Assembly (NCBI RefSeq): GCF_036997615.1
Contig: NZ_JAWLQA010000014.1
From: Brachyspira sp949287565
GTDB taxonomy: Bacteria > Spirochaetota > Brachyspiria > Brachyspirales > Brachyspiraceae
Reading direction: 5' to 3' (one strand)
Length of the DNA: 64,000 nucleotides
Numbering within the stretch: the stretch's first letter is position 1; each line of letters opens with the position of its first letter. The notes below the pieces were generated by a model. It made no database searches, was not told where the DNA came from, and was given only the letters and a program-made list of their open reading frames with translations. Positions 1 through 8,707 of the stretch are shown here, one piece after another. Both the position numbers and the translations under genes were made by a program.

Positions 1-1
1 T

Positions 2-1507
2 GTATTCTATAAAGACGGAATATTGGACTTTGCTAAGTTTTTAACTTCAAAGAATGTGGAAATAGTTTCTACAGGCGGAACTTATAAATATTTAAAAGAA
101 AATAATATACCTGTAATAGAAGTTGCTGAAGTTACAGGAGCTAAAGAAATGCTTGATGGAAGAGTAAAAACTTTAGATCCAAAAATACATGGTGCAATTC
201 TAGCCATAAGAGATAATCCTGTTCATATGGAAACTATTAAAGAGAGAGGAATAACTCCTATAGATATGGTAATAGTTAATCTTTATCCTTTCTTTGAAAA
301 AGTACAAGATGATAATTTGAAGTTTGAAGAGAAGATAGAGTTTATTGATATAGGCGGACCTACTATGCTTCGTTCTGCTGCTAAGTCTTTCAAAGATGTT
401 GTGGTTATAAGCGATGTTAAAGATTATGATTTAGTAAAGAGCGAAATGGAAAAAGGCGAAGTTAGCTTTGAAACAAAAAAATATTTAGCTTCTAAAGTAT
501 TTAATTTAACTTCTGCTTATGATGCTGCAGTTTCAGAGTTTATGTTTAATTCATTAGAAAGTAAGGAAGGCAAAAAACTTAATTATTTAAATATGTCTTA
601 TTCTTTGAAAGAAGAATTAAGATATGGAGAGAATCCTCATCAGGGAGCAAGCTATTATGTTTCTACTACAGATAAAGGCTCTATGAAAGATTTTGAACAA
701 TTAAACGGAAAAGAGCTTTCATTTAATAATATTAGAGATATGGATATAGCTTTGAAAATAGTATTAGAATTTGATGAAGCTAAAAAAGAGTATGCTTGTT
801 CTGCTATAAAACATTCTACTCCTTGCGGTGCTGCTTTAGGAAGCAGTGTATTAGAGGCTTATAATAGAACTTATGAATGCGATCCTACTTCTATATTTGG
901 CGGAATAGTAGCTTTCAATAGCACAGTAGATGAGGCAACTGCAAAAGAACTTATAAAAATATTCTTGGAAATTGTTATTGCTAAAGACTTTACTCCTGAA
1001 GCTTTGGAAGTATTAAAAAGTAAGAAGAATTTAAGAGTTATAAAATATAAAACTAATACTAATGATAAAATCAATCTTGTTAAAGTTGACGGCGGATTAC
1101 TTGTACAAGATGAAGACACTACTTTAATAGAAGATTATAAAGTTGTAACAGAGAAAAAACCTACTGAAGAAGAAATGAAGAATTTGATATTCGGAATGAA
1201 GGTTGTAAAATATGCTAAATCAAATGCTATAGTAGTAATAAAAGACTTTATGGCTAAAGGTATAGGAAGCGGACAAACTAACAGAATATGGGCTTGCGAA
1301 GATGCTTTAGAGAGAGCAGGCGATGGGGTAGTTATGGCATCAGATGCTTTCTTCCCATTCAGAGATGTTGTTGATGCTTGTGCTAAATACAATATTAAAG
1401 CTATAATTCAGCCTGGCGGTTCTATGAGAGATCAGGAATCAATAGATGCTTGTAATGAACATGGAATTGCTATGATATTTACTGGTATAAGACATTTCAA
1501 GCACTAA
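2..1507 (+). CDS. purH: Bifunctional purine biosynthesis protein PurH (5' end cut by window)
   Basis: Catalyses the last two steps of IMP synthesis: AICAR formyltransferase and IMP cyclohydrolase, cytosolic. The frame is open from base 2, and the first residues (VFYKDGILDFAKFL) match the usual PurH N-terminus, so only a few codons lie outside the window; the TTG at 23 is not a real start. The MGS-like cyclohydrolase domain fills roughly the first 190 residues (STGGTYKYL, DGRVKTLDPKIHG). The transformylase domain follows (ELRYGENPHQ, AIKHSTPCGAA, SDAFFPFRD). The protein ends in the typical TGIRHFKH tail. About 500 residues is close to the family length. A strong intrinsic terminator follows. 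Confidence is high. Confidence 0.96.
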   Translation, partial: VFYKDGILDFAKFLTSKNVEIVSTGGTYKYLKENNIPVIEVAEVTGAKEMLDGRVKTLDPKIHGAILAIRDNPVHMETIKERGITPIDMVIVNLYPFFEKVQDDNLKFEEKIEFIDIGGPTMLRSAAKSFKDVVVISDVKDYDLVKSEMEKGEVSFETKKYLASKVFNLTSAYDAAVSEFMFNSLESKEGKKLNYLNMSYSLKEELRYGENPHQGASYYVSTTDKGSMKDFEQLNGKELSFNNIRDMDIALKIVLEFDEAKKEYACSAIKHSTPCGAALGSSVLEAYNRTYECDPTSIFGGIVAFNSTVDEATAKELIKIFLEIVIAKDFTPEALEVLKSKKNLRVIKYKTNTNDKINLVKVDGGLLVQDEDTTLIEDYKVVTEKKPTEEEMKNLIFGMKVVKYAKSNAIVVIKDFMAKGIGSGQTNRIWACEDALERAGDGVVMASDAFFPFRDVVDACAKYNIKAIIQPGGSMRDQESIDACNEHGIAMIFTGIRHFKH

Positions 1508-1540
1508 AAAACGACAAAAATTGACGCATTAATATTATAT

Positions 1541-1585
1541 AATAGTTATAATCTTTACTTAAAGGTTATAACTATTATTTTTTTA
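1541..1585 (+). terminator. Intrinsic terminator after purH
   Basis: A 16-bp inverted repeat (1541-1556 with 1561-1576, one G-U pair) has a 4-base loop and is followed by a T-rich run. It sits 33 bases after the purH stop and before the next gene, so it should end purH transcription. Confidence 0.85.
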
Positions 1586-1609
1586 TTTAATAAAAAATGG
1601 AGTATTATT

Positions 1610-2818
1610 ATGAGTAATATTATAAGACATTTATCTTTAAGGATACCTTGGATGGATAAGCCTTGGAATGGCGAGGTTTGTGCTAATCCTAAAGAAAACA
1701 GATACTGCACTATTTTAAAAAACATTATGAAAAATAAAACAGAAGAAAGCTGTAAAAGATTCGAGCAAGATAATTGCCCATGTATAAAAGAAAAAGCATC
1801 TTTTATGTATGAAAAGAGTTTGGGAAAAATTAAAAGTTCGTATCCATATAAGGAGTATAAAGATAATTGTAAGCATTTTGAAGATACAGAACTTGAATAT
1901 AAACCTTATTCTGTTCCTTCTATATGTTTCAGATGGTTATTGAGAAATAATATACCTGACATTTTAAAATTAAATAATATAAAATTAAATTTAGATAATG
2001 GAATTGAAAATGATTTGCCATTAACTAAAGATAAAGTTTGGTATCAGCTAAAAGAAAATCAGGAAAAAATATTCAATACATTTTATGGATATGTAAAACC
2101 TGAGAAATCTTTATGCTTTTTCTACACTAAAAATGCTCCATTTGTAGAAGAAGTGTCAGGAAGAAGAATAATAACAGCAATAGGAAATGTTTTGAATGTT
2201 TCTGGAAATAAAGAATATGATTATAATAAAACTATAGACCAAATAGAAAATGAAGGTTTACATAGAGCATTATTATGGGAGCATATTGTAGAACATTCTA
2301 TAAAAAAAGATGATAAAGGTTATTATGATGGAGTATTATTTCCTTATCATGAGTTTAATGATTATTTAAATAGGAATCAGGATAAAGCAGATGAAATATA
2401 TAAAAATATAGATGATTATGTATTGTTTTCAAGTGTTGAATCATTTGAAAATTTTTCATATTCCACAGAGCATGTTATACATAATGATGCTATTGAGTTA
2501 TTAATAAAGGCTAAAAAGGTACTTACTAATTTAGCAAAATTACTTAATAAAAATTTTACTAGAAATTATAAGTGGATAGAAAATAAGATAACTGAAGTAT
2601 TAAAACTTAGAGGGCCATATCCGTTATTTGGAGAAGTGCTTAGTGCTTTAGGTTTTAATAATGCTTTTGAAATAGAGAAAAAAATATATGAAAAATATTT
2701 AAAAGATAATACTATAGATTTCTGGGATTATTTTGAAAATAATTTAGAAACACTTACAGATGATATTAGTAAATGGAAAATAAAAATAAAAAAGAAAAAA
2801 ATTTTTACTATTTTTTGA
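1610..2818 (+). CDS. Cys-rich N-terminal part of a split RecD-like helicase-nuclease
   Basis: 402 residues. It opens with RHLSLRIPWMDKPWNG followed by a cysteine cluster (VCANP, YCTIL, SCKRF, NCPC) that looks zinc-binding. From memory, a similar R-(I/V)-P-W plus cysteine module forms the N-terminus of long single-chain AAA/RecD-like ATPases. Here the frame closes just after the next frame opens; the two overlap by 46 bases. The last zero-frame residues (KWKIKIKKKKIFTIF) look like out-of-frame tail. A slippery A AAA AAG lies at 2788-2794 in the correct phase, and a -1 shift there joins this ORF to the helicase as one protein of about 1232 residues. It could also be a natural two-gene system or a decayed gene. 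The start is ATG 1610 with weak GGAG upstream. Confidence 0.7.
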   Translation: MSNIIRHLSLRIPWMDKPWNGEVCANPKENRYCTILKNIMKNKTEESCKRFEQDNCPCIKEKASFMYEKSLGKIKSSYPYKEYKDNCKHFEDTELEYKPYSVPSICFRWLLRNNIPDILKLNNIKLNLDNGIENDLPLTKDKVWYQLKENQEKIFNTFYGYVKPEKSLCFFYTKNAPFVEEVSGRRIITAIGNVLNVSGNKEYDYNKTIDQIENEGLHRALLWEHIVEHSIKKDDKGYYDGVLFPYHEFNDYLNRNQDKADEIYKNIDDYVLFSSVESFENFSYSTEHVIHNDAIELLIKAKKVLTNLAKLLNKNFTRNYKWIENKITEVLKLRGPYPLFGEVLSALGFNNAFEIEKKIYEKYLKDNTIDFWDYFENNLETLTDDISKWKIKIKKKKIFTIF

Positions 2819-5307
2819 GCAGATTAAATATTCAAATATCTGTAGATGATATTAGGAATAAAATTAAAAACAATATAGAAATATATATAAAAAACCCATA
2901 CAAATTGTATACTGGAAAAGAAAATATATGTACAATACATAATATTGATGAAAGACCTATTAAAGATATATTATGCTTAGATAATGCTTTATATATTTCT
3001 GATGAAGTAAAAAAATTATTTCCTAATATAAAGGGTATGCATTTTGATGAATACGATTATAGGAGAGTAACTGCATTTATTTATCATATATTAAAGAATG
3101 AAACAGAAAATACCATTCTTCCTATTTTAGATATATTTAAAAAAATAAAAGATTTATCATCACTTAATGAATTACATTTGAATACTGGTATTATAAATGA
3201 TATTTCAAATAAAAAATATTTCAAAGAACTTATATATAAATTTGGACAAAATGATAATATAATTTTACAGCTTCAGTATTATAAAAAGACTAAAGATATA
3301 ATAGAAGATACAATAAAAGAGAAATTTAATAAAATAGATAATATTAATAATGATGTTTACTCTGAAATAGAAAATAAATATAAATATAAAGATTCAAAAT
3401 ATACTGAACAAATAGAAGCAATTAAATCCTTATATCATAATAAATTTTCTGTTTTGAGAGGTTCAGCAAGCAGCGGAAAAACTTCTGTAATATCAGAATT
3501 TTGTTCTTTAAATGAAGTTAATGAAAACGGCATTATAATATTAACTCCTACAGGAAAAGCAAGAACTGTAATATCAAAAAAGATTAATAATAATGATTCT
3601 ATAAATAAAGGTAAAATAGATATAAATACCATAGCAGGCTTTACTTCAAGAAATGATAGATACGATGATAATTATGGTGATTTTATATTGTATGAATATT
3701 GTAAGAAAGGTACTATAAAAGCAAAAACTCTTATAATAGATGAATGCTCTATGCTTACAGAAGATTCCTTAGCTGCAGTTTTTGAGATAGTAAGAAGTTC
3801 AGTTGATAGAATTATTTTAGTAGGCGATGATTCTCAGCTTCCTCCTATAGGCAGAGGAAAGCCTTTCTATGATATTATAAATTATTTAAAAGAAAACAAT
3901 AATGATTATCTAGTTACACTTACTAATAATCATAGACAAGAAGACGGTTCTATTTCTATAGAATTTGCTATGAATTTCAGAAATGACATCTATGAAAAAA
4001 AAGATTCTAATAACAATATTAATAATATAAAAAAAGATGATCTAAAATTTATAAAATGGACTTCAAATGATGATAGAAATTCTTCAGATGATCTTATTGA
4101 TAGCATAAAAGAAGCAATGTCTAAACCTGAAATAGGAATAATAGATAAAAATTCTTATTTAGAAAATATTGGAGGAGGAAAAAGTTATAATGGTATTTAT
4201 TTATTTGATTTTTTTACAAATAATTTCAATGTAGAAAAGTGGCAGATATTAACCCCGCTTAGACAAAATACTCTTGCTGGTTCTATAGCTATAAACAGTC
4301 ATATACATGATTTTTTCTTTCATAAGGAAACCCACTCAAGAAAAATATCTTATTATCCTTCTCCTTGCGGTGCTGAAAAAATAGTATATGGCTCCAAAGT
4401 AATAAATTTATTGAATCGTAATAGAAATAAAAAATTTATAGCTAATGGTGAAATTGGTGTTGTAGTTGGTAGATATGATAAAAGTATGGTAAATAAGCCT
4501 TATGGAACTGCAAAAGAATCTGATTATTTAGATATTAATTTTCCGAATGTAGGAGATACAAGATTTAAGTATACAAAACAAGATTTTGAAGGAGATCGCT
4601 CTGATTCTAATTTGGAACTTGCTTATGCTATAACTTGTCATAAATCTCAAGGTTCTCAGTTTACAAATACTATAGTTGTTATACCTAAATGCAGCAGCTT
4701 CTTTATGAGTAAAGAAATGCTTTATACAATATTCACAAGACATGAGGAAAATATTTATGTATTAGTTGAAGTCGATGATAAGAATATCACTGACGATGAG
4801 TTAAAAAAAGAACTATTAAAATTTTCTCATTATAAATATTCAAAAACAACATTTATATTAACTAATTTATTTAATGATAATCCTAAATTAATTCACAGAG
4901 AAGATTTTGGATGGTATGATGAAAATAAGGTACATATAACTGAAAGAGGAGAAAAGGTAAGATCTAAATCTGAAGTTATAATAGCTAATCATTTATATCA
5001 AAAAGAAAAAGACTTAAAAATAGAATATAGTTATGAAACTAAGTATGAAGGTAAAAATGGAGATTGCAAACTTCCTGATTTTACTATAACCAAAGGAGAT
5101 AAAATATACTTATTAGAACATTTAGGTATGTTAAGTGATGAGAATTATAAAAATAAATGGGAAGAAAAGAAAAAATGGTATGAGGATAATGGTATATATG
5201 AGGCAAGTGATGATAATAAAGACGAAGTTCAATTGATAATCACTAAAGATGAAAACGGAGCTTTAGAAGAAGATATTTATAATAAACTAGATAAATATTT
5301 TGATTAA
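2773..5307 (+). CDS. RecD-like superfamily 1 helicase with PD-(D/E)XK-type C-terminal domain
   Basis: 844 residues as listed; the true reading may enter at 2794 by -1 frameshift from the upstream ORF, because the ATG at 2773 has no visible ribosome site. SF1 motifs appear in order: Walker A GSASSGKTS (about residue 230), Walker B LIIDECSML (about 320), motif III VGDDSQLPPIG, NNHRQ, the SH3-like NGEIGVVVG, then AITCHKSQGSQF and the arginine-bearing YTIFTRHEEN. The C-terminal 150 residues hold RSKSEVIIANHL, LPDFTI and LLEHLG, resembling the E..PDx..ExL core of restriction-like nucleases fused to such helicases; the usual lysine is not evident. A role in DNA processing or phage defence is inferred. 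A terminator follows at 5324. Confidence 0.85.
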   Translation: MENKNKKEKNFYYFLSRLNIQISVDDIRNKIKNNIEIYIKNPYKLYTGKENICTIHNIDERPIKDILCLDNALYISDEVKKLFPNIKGMHFDEYDYRRVTAFIYHILKNETENTILPILDIFKKIKDLSSLNELHLNTGIINDISNKKYFKELIYKFGQNDNIILQLQYYKKTKDIIEDTIKEKFNKIDNINNDVYSEIENKYKYKDSKYTEQIEAIKSLYHNKFSVLRGSASSGKTSVISEFCSLNEVNENGIIILTPTGKARTVISKKINNNDSINKGKIDINTIAGFTSRNDRYDDNYGDFILYEYCKKGTIKAKTLIIDECSMLTEDSLAAVFEIVRSSVDRIILVGDDSQLPPIGRGKPFYDIINYLKENNNDYLVTLTNNHRQEDGSISIEFAMNFRNDIYEKKDSNNNINNIKKDDLKFIKWTSNDDRNSSDDLIDSIKEAMSKPEIGIIDKNSYLENIGGGKSYNGIYLFDFFTNNFNVEKWQILTPLRQNTLAGSIAINSHIHDFFFHKETHSRKISYYPSPCGAEKIVYGSKVINLLNRNRNKKFIANGEIGVVVGRYDKSMVNKPYGTAKESDYLDINFPNVGDTRFKYTKQDFEGDRSDSNLELAYAITCHKSQGSQFTNTIVVIPKCSSFFMSKEMLYTIFTRHEENIYVLVEVDDKNITDDELKKELLKFSHYKYSKTTFILTNLFNDNPKLIHREDFGWYDENKVHITERGEKVRSKSEVIIANHLYQKEKDLKIEYSYETKYEGKNGDCKLPDFTITKGDKIYLLEHLGMLSDENYKNKWEEKKKWYEDNGIYEASDDNKDEVQLIITKDENGALEEDIYNKLDKYFD

Positions 5308-5323
5308 TATTATTATTATATTC

Positions 5324-5358
5324 AAAGCGAAGTTAATTTTCATTAGCTTCGCTTTTTA
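5324..5358 (+). terminator. Intrinsic terminator after helicase gene
   Basis: An inverted repeat (AAAGCGAAGTTAA with TTAGCTTCGCTTT, one G-U pair) is followed by a T run. It lies 17 bases after the helicase stop, in the gap between convergent genes. Confidence 0.8.
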
Positions 5359-5396
5359 TATATTAAAATTTTTAATAAAGGGAAAAAAGATATTTT

Positions 5397-5810
5397 TTAT
5401 TTACTTAAATATGATGAAAGCTGAAAATATCCTGCATGAGTAAGATTATTGATATTTGTAAAGCCCAATTTGTACATACGCATACAAGCCATACCTGAAC
5501 GGCTTCCACTTGCACAATAAACTATATACTCTTTATTTTTATCTAATTTGGACATTTTTTCATCGAATTTGGAATCATCTAAAGGAATATTGACACTATT
5601 TTTTATGTATCCGCTTTGCTGAACTTCCATATAGCTTCTTACATCTATTAAGCCTATATCTTTATTATTTTTATAAATTGAAACAGCATCATTTACATTT
5701 ATGTTTTTAAATTTACCTTTGCTTCTTATATTGAATATGATTTTTCTTACGGCACTTAATATTATAAAAGTTAATATAAGACCTATTATCAAAGTTAAAG
5801 TATTATTCAT
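5397..5810 (-). CDS. Membrane-anchored rhodanese-like protein
   Basis: 137 residues: one N-terminal membrane helix (about residues 4-22) and a single rhodanese domain. The active-site loop YCASGSRS carries the catalytic cysteine at residue 99, and the family's usual CxxGxR pattern is intact. GLIDVRS and GYIKNSVNIPL are the other rhodanese signatures. The likely role is sulfur or persulfide transfer at the membrane; the substrate is unknown. The start has a strong ribosome site (AGGGGG) a few bases upstream. It is the last gene of a minus-strand run, but the 90-base gap from tenA leaves co-transcription uncertain. Confidence 0.88.
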   Translation of the reverse strand: MNNTLTLIIGLILTFIILSAVRKIIFNIRSKGKFKNINVNDAVSIYKNNKDIGLIDVRSYMEVQQSGYIKNSVNIPLDDSKFDEKMSKLDKNKEYIVYCASGSRSGMACMRMYKLGFTNINNLTHAGYFQLSSYLSK

Positions 5811-5899
5811 TTTATAAATACCCCCTGTATGTATAAAAATATTATAGCATACAGAGAAGTAAATTTCAATTAATTTATTTAAACTTATAGAAATAAATT

Positions 5900-6559
5900 T
5901 TATACATTATGGAAATCATCTAAATTATAAGCATCATTCCAAAATCTATATTCCCATACAAAAGCTATATCAAAAACAGCTATCATTTTTTCTTTTACAG
6001 CATCAGAAGCATTATCATATAAGTTGTTAAGAATTGTAATCATATATTCAGTTGCTTTAGAGAATTCCTCATCAGCATAAGTATCAATCCATTTTTTGTA
6101 CGGATTATTTTCAACTTCTGCATTTGCTTTTATGTACTTACCTAATTCATTATATATCCAAAAACAAGGAAGTATAGATGAGGCAGCAGTTTCAAAGGCT
6201 TCAGTATGAGCAGTATTAATAAGAAAACTTGTGTATCCTAAATTAGCAGTTGTGATTTTATTTGTATTTTCAAATTTGAAAGTATCTCTGAAATATTTAT
6301 GCACAATTTCTTCTTCTACTATGTAAGAGTTTATAGATGATTTCAAAAATACTAATGCATAATCAACATTGTGTATTTTTGAAGAAATTATAGCTAAAGC
6401 TTTAGAATAATATTTCAAATATAAACTATCTTGCTCTATATAGTATGCAAATTTTTTCTTGTCTAAACTTCCATCCATAAGTTCTTTATTAAAATTTATA
6501 TTTATTATTTTATTGTATAGCTCTTCATTTTGTTTCCACACAATTTCTGAAAATTTCAT
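5900..6559 (-). CDS. tenA: TenA/thiaminase II family aminopyrimidine aminohydrolase
   Basis: TenA hydrolyses degraded thiamine pyrimidines (formylaminopyrimidine or aminopyrimidine) to HMP for thiamine salvage, in the cytosol. The 219 residues are full length. The family's key residues are visible: Asp44 in EQDSLYL, Cys132 in ILPCFWIY (the catalytic Cys135 equivalent), and Glu203 in VWEYRFWND. It lies 72 bases downstream of an OppA-like lipoprotein gene on the same strand. Both follow a TPP riboswitch at 8416-8512, so expression should fall when thiamine pyrophosphate is plentiful. The start is preceded by an AGGAG ribosome site. Confidence 0.93.
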   Translation of the reverse strand: MKFSEIVWKQNEELYNKIININFNKELMDGSLDKKKFAYYIEQDSLYLKYYSKALAIISSKIHNVDYALVFLKSSINSYIVEEEIVHKYFRDTFKFENTNKITTANLGYTSFLINTAHTEAFETAASSILPCFWIYNELGKYIKANAEVENNPYKKWIDTYADEEFSKATEYMITILNNLYDNASDAVKEKMIAVFDIAFVWEYRFWNDAYNLDDFHNV

Positions 6560-6631
6560 TTTACTCTCCTTTTTTAATATATTTTTATATTAAATATTAC
6601 TATTTTATCATTTAAATATTATTTTTAAATA

Positions 6632-8239
6632 TCATTCCTCTAAATATGAGTAATTAAATTTGTATCTTCCCAAAGGTTCATCAACATAATTTTTTAATTT
6701 AGGATTAACTATTAAAAAATCTGTTCTATATATAAAAGGTATAATAGGAACTTCATCAAAAAGTATTGCCTCAGCTTCTTTCAAAGCTTCCATTCTTTTT
6801 TGAGCATTTGTTGCAGTAGTGGCAAACTCTATTAAAGAATCATATCTGGCATTTGAAAAACCTCCGTAATTTATATCACTGTAGCTAGTCATAATTTGAA
6901 GCATTGTAAGTGGATCATTATAATCACCTGTCCAGCTTGTTCTAGCCATTTGATAATTTCCGGATTCTCTGAAAGGCAAAGTAATTTTTGATTCTTCTGT
7001 TCTAACCATTACATCAATATTAAGAGTGTTTTTCCACATTTGCTGAATAGCTTCTAAAACTGTGGTATAAAATCCAGATGAAACTTTTACTTCGAGCATA
7101 GGAAAATTTTCTCCATTAGGATATCCTGCTTCAGCTAATAGTTTTTTTGCTTCTTCTACATTATTACTATAATTGTTAGCTATTATATAGTTGCTACTTT
7201 CATCTCTGAAAGATTTTTCAAGTCCTTTTACCACAGGAGGAACAAAGGCTTCTGCCGGTATTAATTTACCATATCCTATATTTGATACTATGTAATTTCT
7301 GTCTATTGCAAGAGATAATGCTTTTCTTACTCTTTTGTCTGATAATGCTTTATCTCTATTGTTTAAATCCAAATAATAAACTCCTATAATGTCGCTTACA
7401 GCCATTAAGTTTTCTTTTATTAAATTTTCTATCTCGCCGATAGGAGGGGCATTTATTGAGAAATCAACATCTCCCGTTCTTACAGCATTAAGTGATATAT
7501 ATTCATCAGCAATTAAAACGAAATTAATTTTTTTAGCTACCTGATTAGTATAATTCCAATAATTAGTATTTATTTCAAAAGCAATCAGTTCATCAGGCTT
7601 TCTTTCTACCATCTTGTATGCACCATTACCAATATAAGTTTCAGGATTCCAAGTCCAATCATCACCGTATTTTTCTATTATATCTTTTCTTACCGGCATA
7701 TAAACACCTCCAGAAGCTAGTATATCAGTAAAGTATAGGGTAGGTGCTTCAAGTTCTATTGTGAGAGTATTTTCATCTATTGCTTTAACTCCAAGATTTT
7801 CTATACTATTTTTACCTCTTATTATATCTTTGGCATTTTTTATGTATTCCATTAAATAGCTTAAAGGTGATGCTGTTTTTGGATCAACTGCTCTTCTATA
7901 AGAATATACAAAATCATCGGCTGTAACTTTTTTACCGTCGCTCCATTTGGCATCATTTCTTAAATGAAATGTATATGTAAGACTGTCATCGCTTATTTCC
8001 CAATTTTCAGCAACGCCTCCTACAATGTTGCCGTTTAAATCTTTATTGAGTAGTCCCTCGAATGCATGATTAATATAAATATATCCGTAAGTTTCATCAT
8101 TTAATGCTGGGTCTATAGTATTAAGTTCATAGCCCAAATTCACAGTGATTTCATCTTTGATATTTTTTGTTTGTTTTTTACATGATATAAACAATGCAAA
8201 CAAAATTAATAGAATAATAAATTTTTGTTTTGAAGTCAT
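6632..8239 (-). CDS. OppA-family (SBP_bac_5) solute-binding lipoprotein under TPP riboswitch
   Basis: 535 residues. A lipoprotein signal ends at LFISC, so it is lipid-anchored outside the membrane. SBP_bac_5 signatures are clear: NTIDPAL, LTYTFHLR-A-KWSDGK, VTADDFVYSYRRAVDP, KRVRKALSLAIDR, EAKKLLAEAGYPNGE. It is a paralogue of the OppA at 43368 and both end in NYSYLEE/SYSYLEK-type tails. Family members bind peptides or other solutes and feed ABC importers. Its unusual feature is control: a TPP riboswitch and a terminator-like hairpin lie in its 5' leader, and tenA follows. This points to thiamine, a precursor or a thiamine-related peptide as ligand, which is an inference. No permease is adjacent; it may share the OppBCDF at 34370-38399. 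Confidence 0.9.
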   Translation of the reverse strand: MTSKQKFIILLILFALFISCKKQTKNIKDEITVNLGYELNTIDPALNDETYGYIYINHAFEGLLNKDLNGNIVGGVAENWEISDDSLTYTFHLRNDAKWSDGKKVTADDFVYSYRRAVDPKTASPLSYLMEYIKNAKDIIRGKNSIENLGVKAIDENTLTIELEAPTLYFTDILASGGVYMPVRKDIIEKYGDDWTWNPETYIGNGAYKMVERKPDELIAFEINTNYWNYTNQVAKKINFVLIADEYISLNAVRTGDVDFSINAPPIGEIENLIKENLMAVSDIIGVYYLDLNNRDKALSDKRVRKALSLAIDRNYIVSNIGYGKLIPAEAFVPPVVKGLEKSFRDESSNYIIANNYSNNVEEAKKLLAEAGYPNGENFPMLEVKVSSGFYTTVLEAIQQMWKNTLNIDVMVRTEESKITLPFRESGNYQMARTSWTGDYNDPLTMLQIMTSYSDINYGGFSNARYDSLIEFATTATNAQKRMEALKEAEAILFDEVPIIPFIYRTDFLIVNPKLKNYVDEPLGRYKFNYSYLEE

Positions 8240-8349
8240 AAAAAGCTCCTTAAATTATTAAATATAAAAGTGAGATTTTTATAACACCGTTTGTCTTGTT
8301 TTATTGAATTTTATTTTAGTCTTGTTTGTTTTGTATAGTATAATTTAAT

Positions 8350-8383
8350 AAAACAAGACCAACTTTAGAAAAGGTCTCATTTT
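8350..8383 (-). terminator. Terminator-like hairpin of TPP riboswitch expression platform
   Basis: On the minus strand AAAATGAGACC pairs with GGTCTTGTTTT (11 bp including G-U pairs) around a 12-base loop, followed by a U-rich stretch. It lies 33 bases downstream of the TPP aptamer and about 110 bases before the OppA-like start. This fits transcription termination when TPP is bound. The U tract is imperfect. Confidence 0.65.
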
Positions 8384-8415
8384 ATTAAATGTATAAAGAA
8401 AATAATAAAAGAGAT

Positions 8416-8512
8416 AATTCCCTACGCTGGCATTACCCAAACAGGTTATAAGGGTCGAAGTTTTTTATAAAAATAATTATGTAAACTTCCTCTCAGCCTT
8501 CTCAAGCTCCCC
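8416..8512 (-). promoter_or_regulatory. TPP (THI element) riboswitch aptamer
   Basis: Read on the minus strand, the conserved parts of the TPP aptamer occur in order: GGGGAGCTTGAG, GGCTGAGAGG, a variable AT-rich arm, GACCCTTATAACCTG, TTTGGGTAATGCCAGCG and TAGGGAA. These match the THI-box consensus (CUGAGA, ACCUG, GGGUAAUGCCAGCGUAGGGAA). It precedes the OppA-like gene and tenA on the same strand and should turn them down when TPP binds. The variable arm is long and AT-rich, as expected in this genome. Confidence 0.96.
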
Positions 8513-8654
8513 GATTGTGAGAAATGATATAATATTATTAATTTTTTATCAAGAAGTTAATTATTTAATTTAAAAAAAAATTATATTATTCAATTATGTT
8601 GATATAAAATTTAAATATTTTTTAATTGCAGAAAATATAATGATAAAAATAAGT

Positions 8655-8684
8655 AAATGGGTATTAAATAGATAATACCCATTT
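8655..8684 (-). terminator. Intrinsic terminator after PTS operon
   Basis: A perfect 12-bp inverted repeat (AAATGGGTATTA / TAATACCCATTT) has a 6-base loop and lies 23 bases past the stop of the PTS IIA gene. The minus-strand flank is U-rich. It separates the PTS operon from the TPP riboswitch region; bases 8513-8654 hold no gene that I can see. Confidence 0.75.
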
Positions 8685-8707
8685 AAAATTAATTTGAGAA
8701 TAAAAAT

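Noticed and set aside
1521..1543. TTGACG ... TATAAT promoter-like pair after purH
   Set aside because: The spacer is about 11 bases and the -10-like part is the start of the terminator stem.
8321..8348. Possible plus-strand promoter TTGTTT ... TATAAT
   Set aside because: The spacing is only about 11 bases and no plus-strand gene follows.
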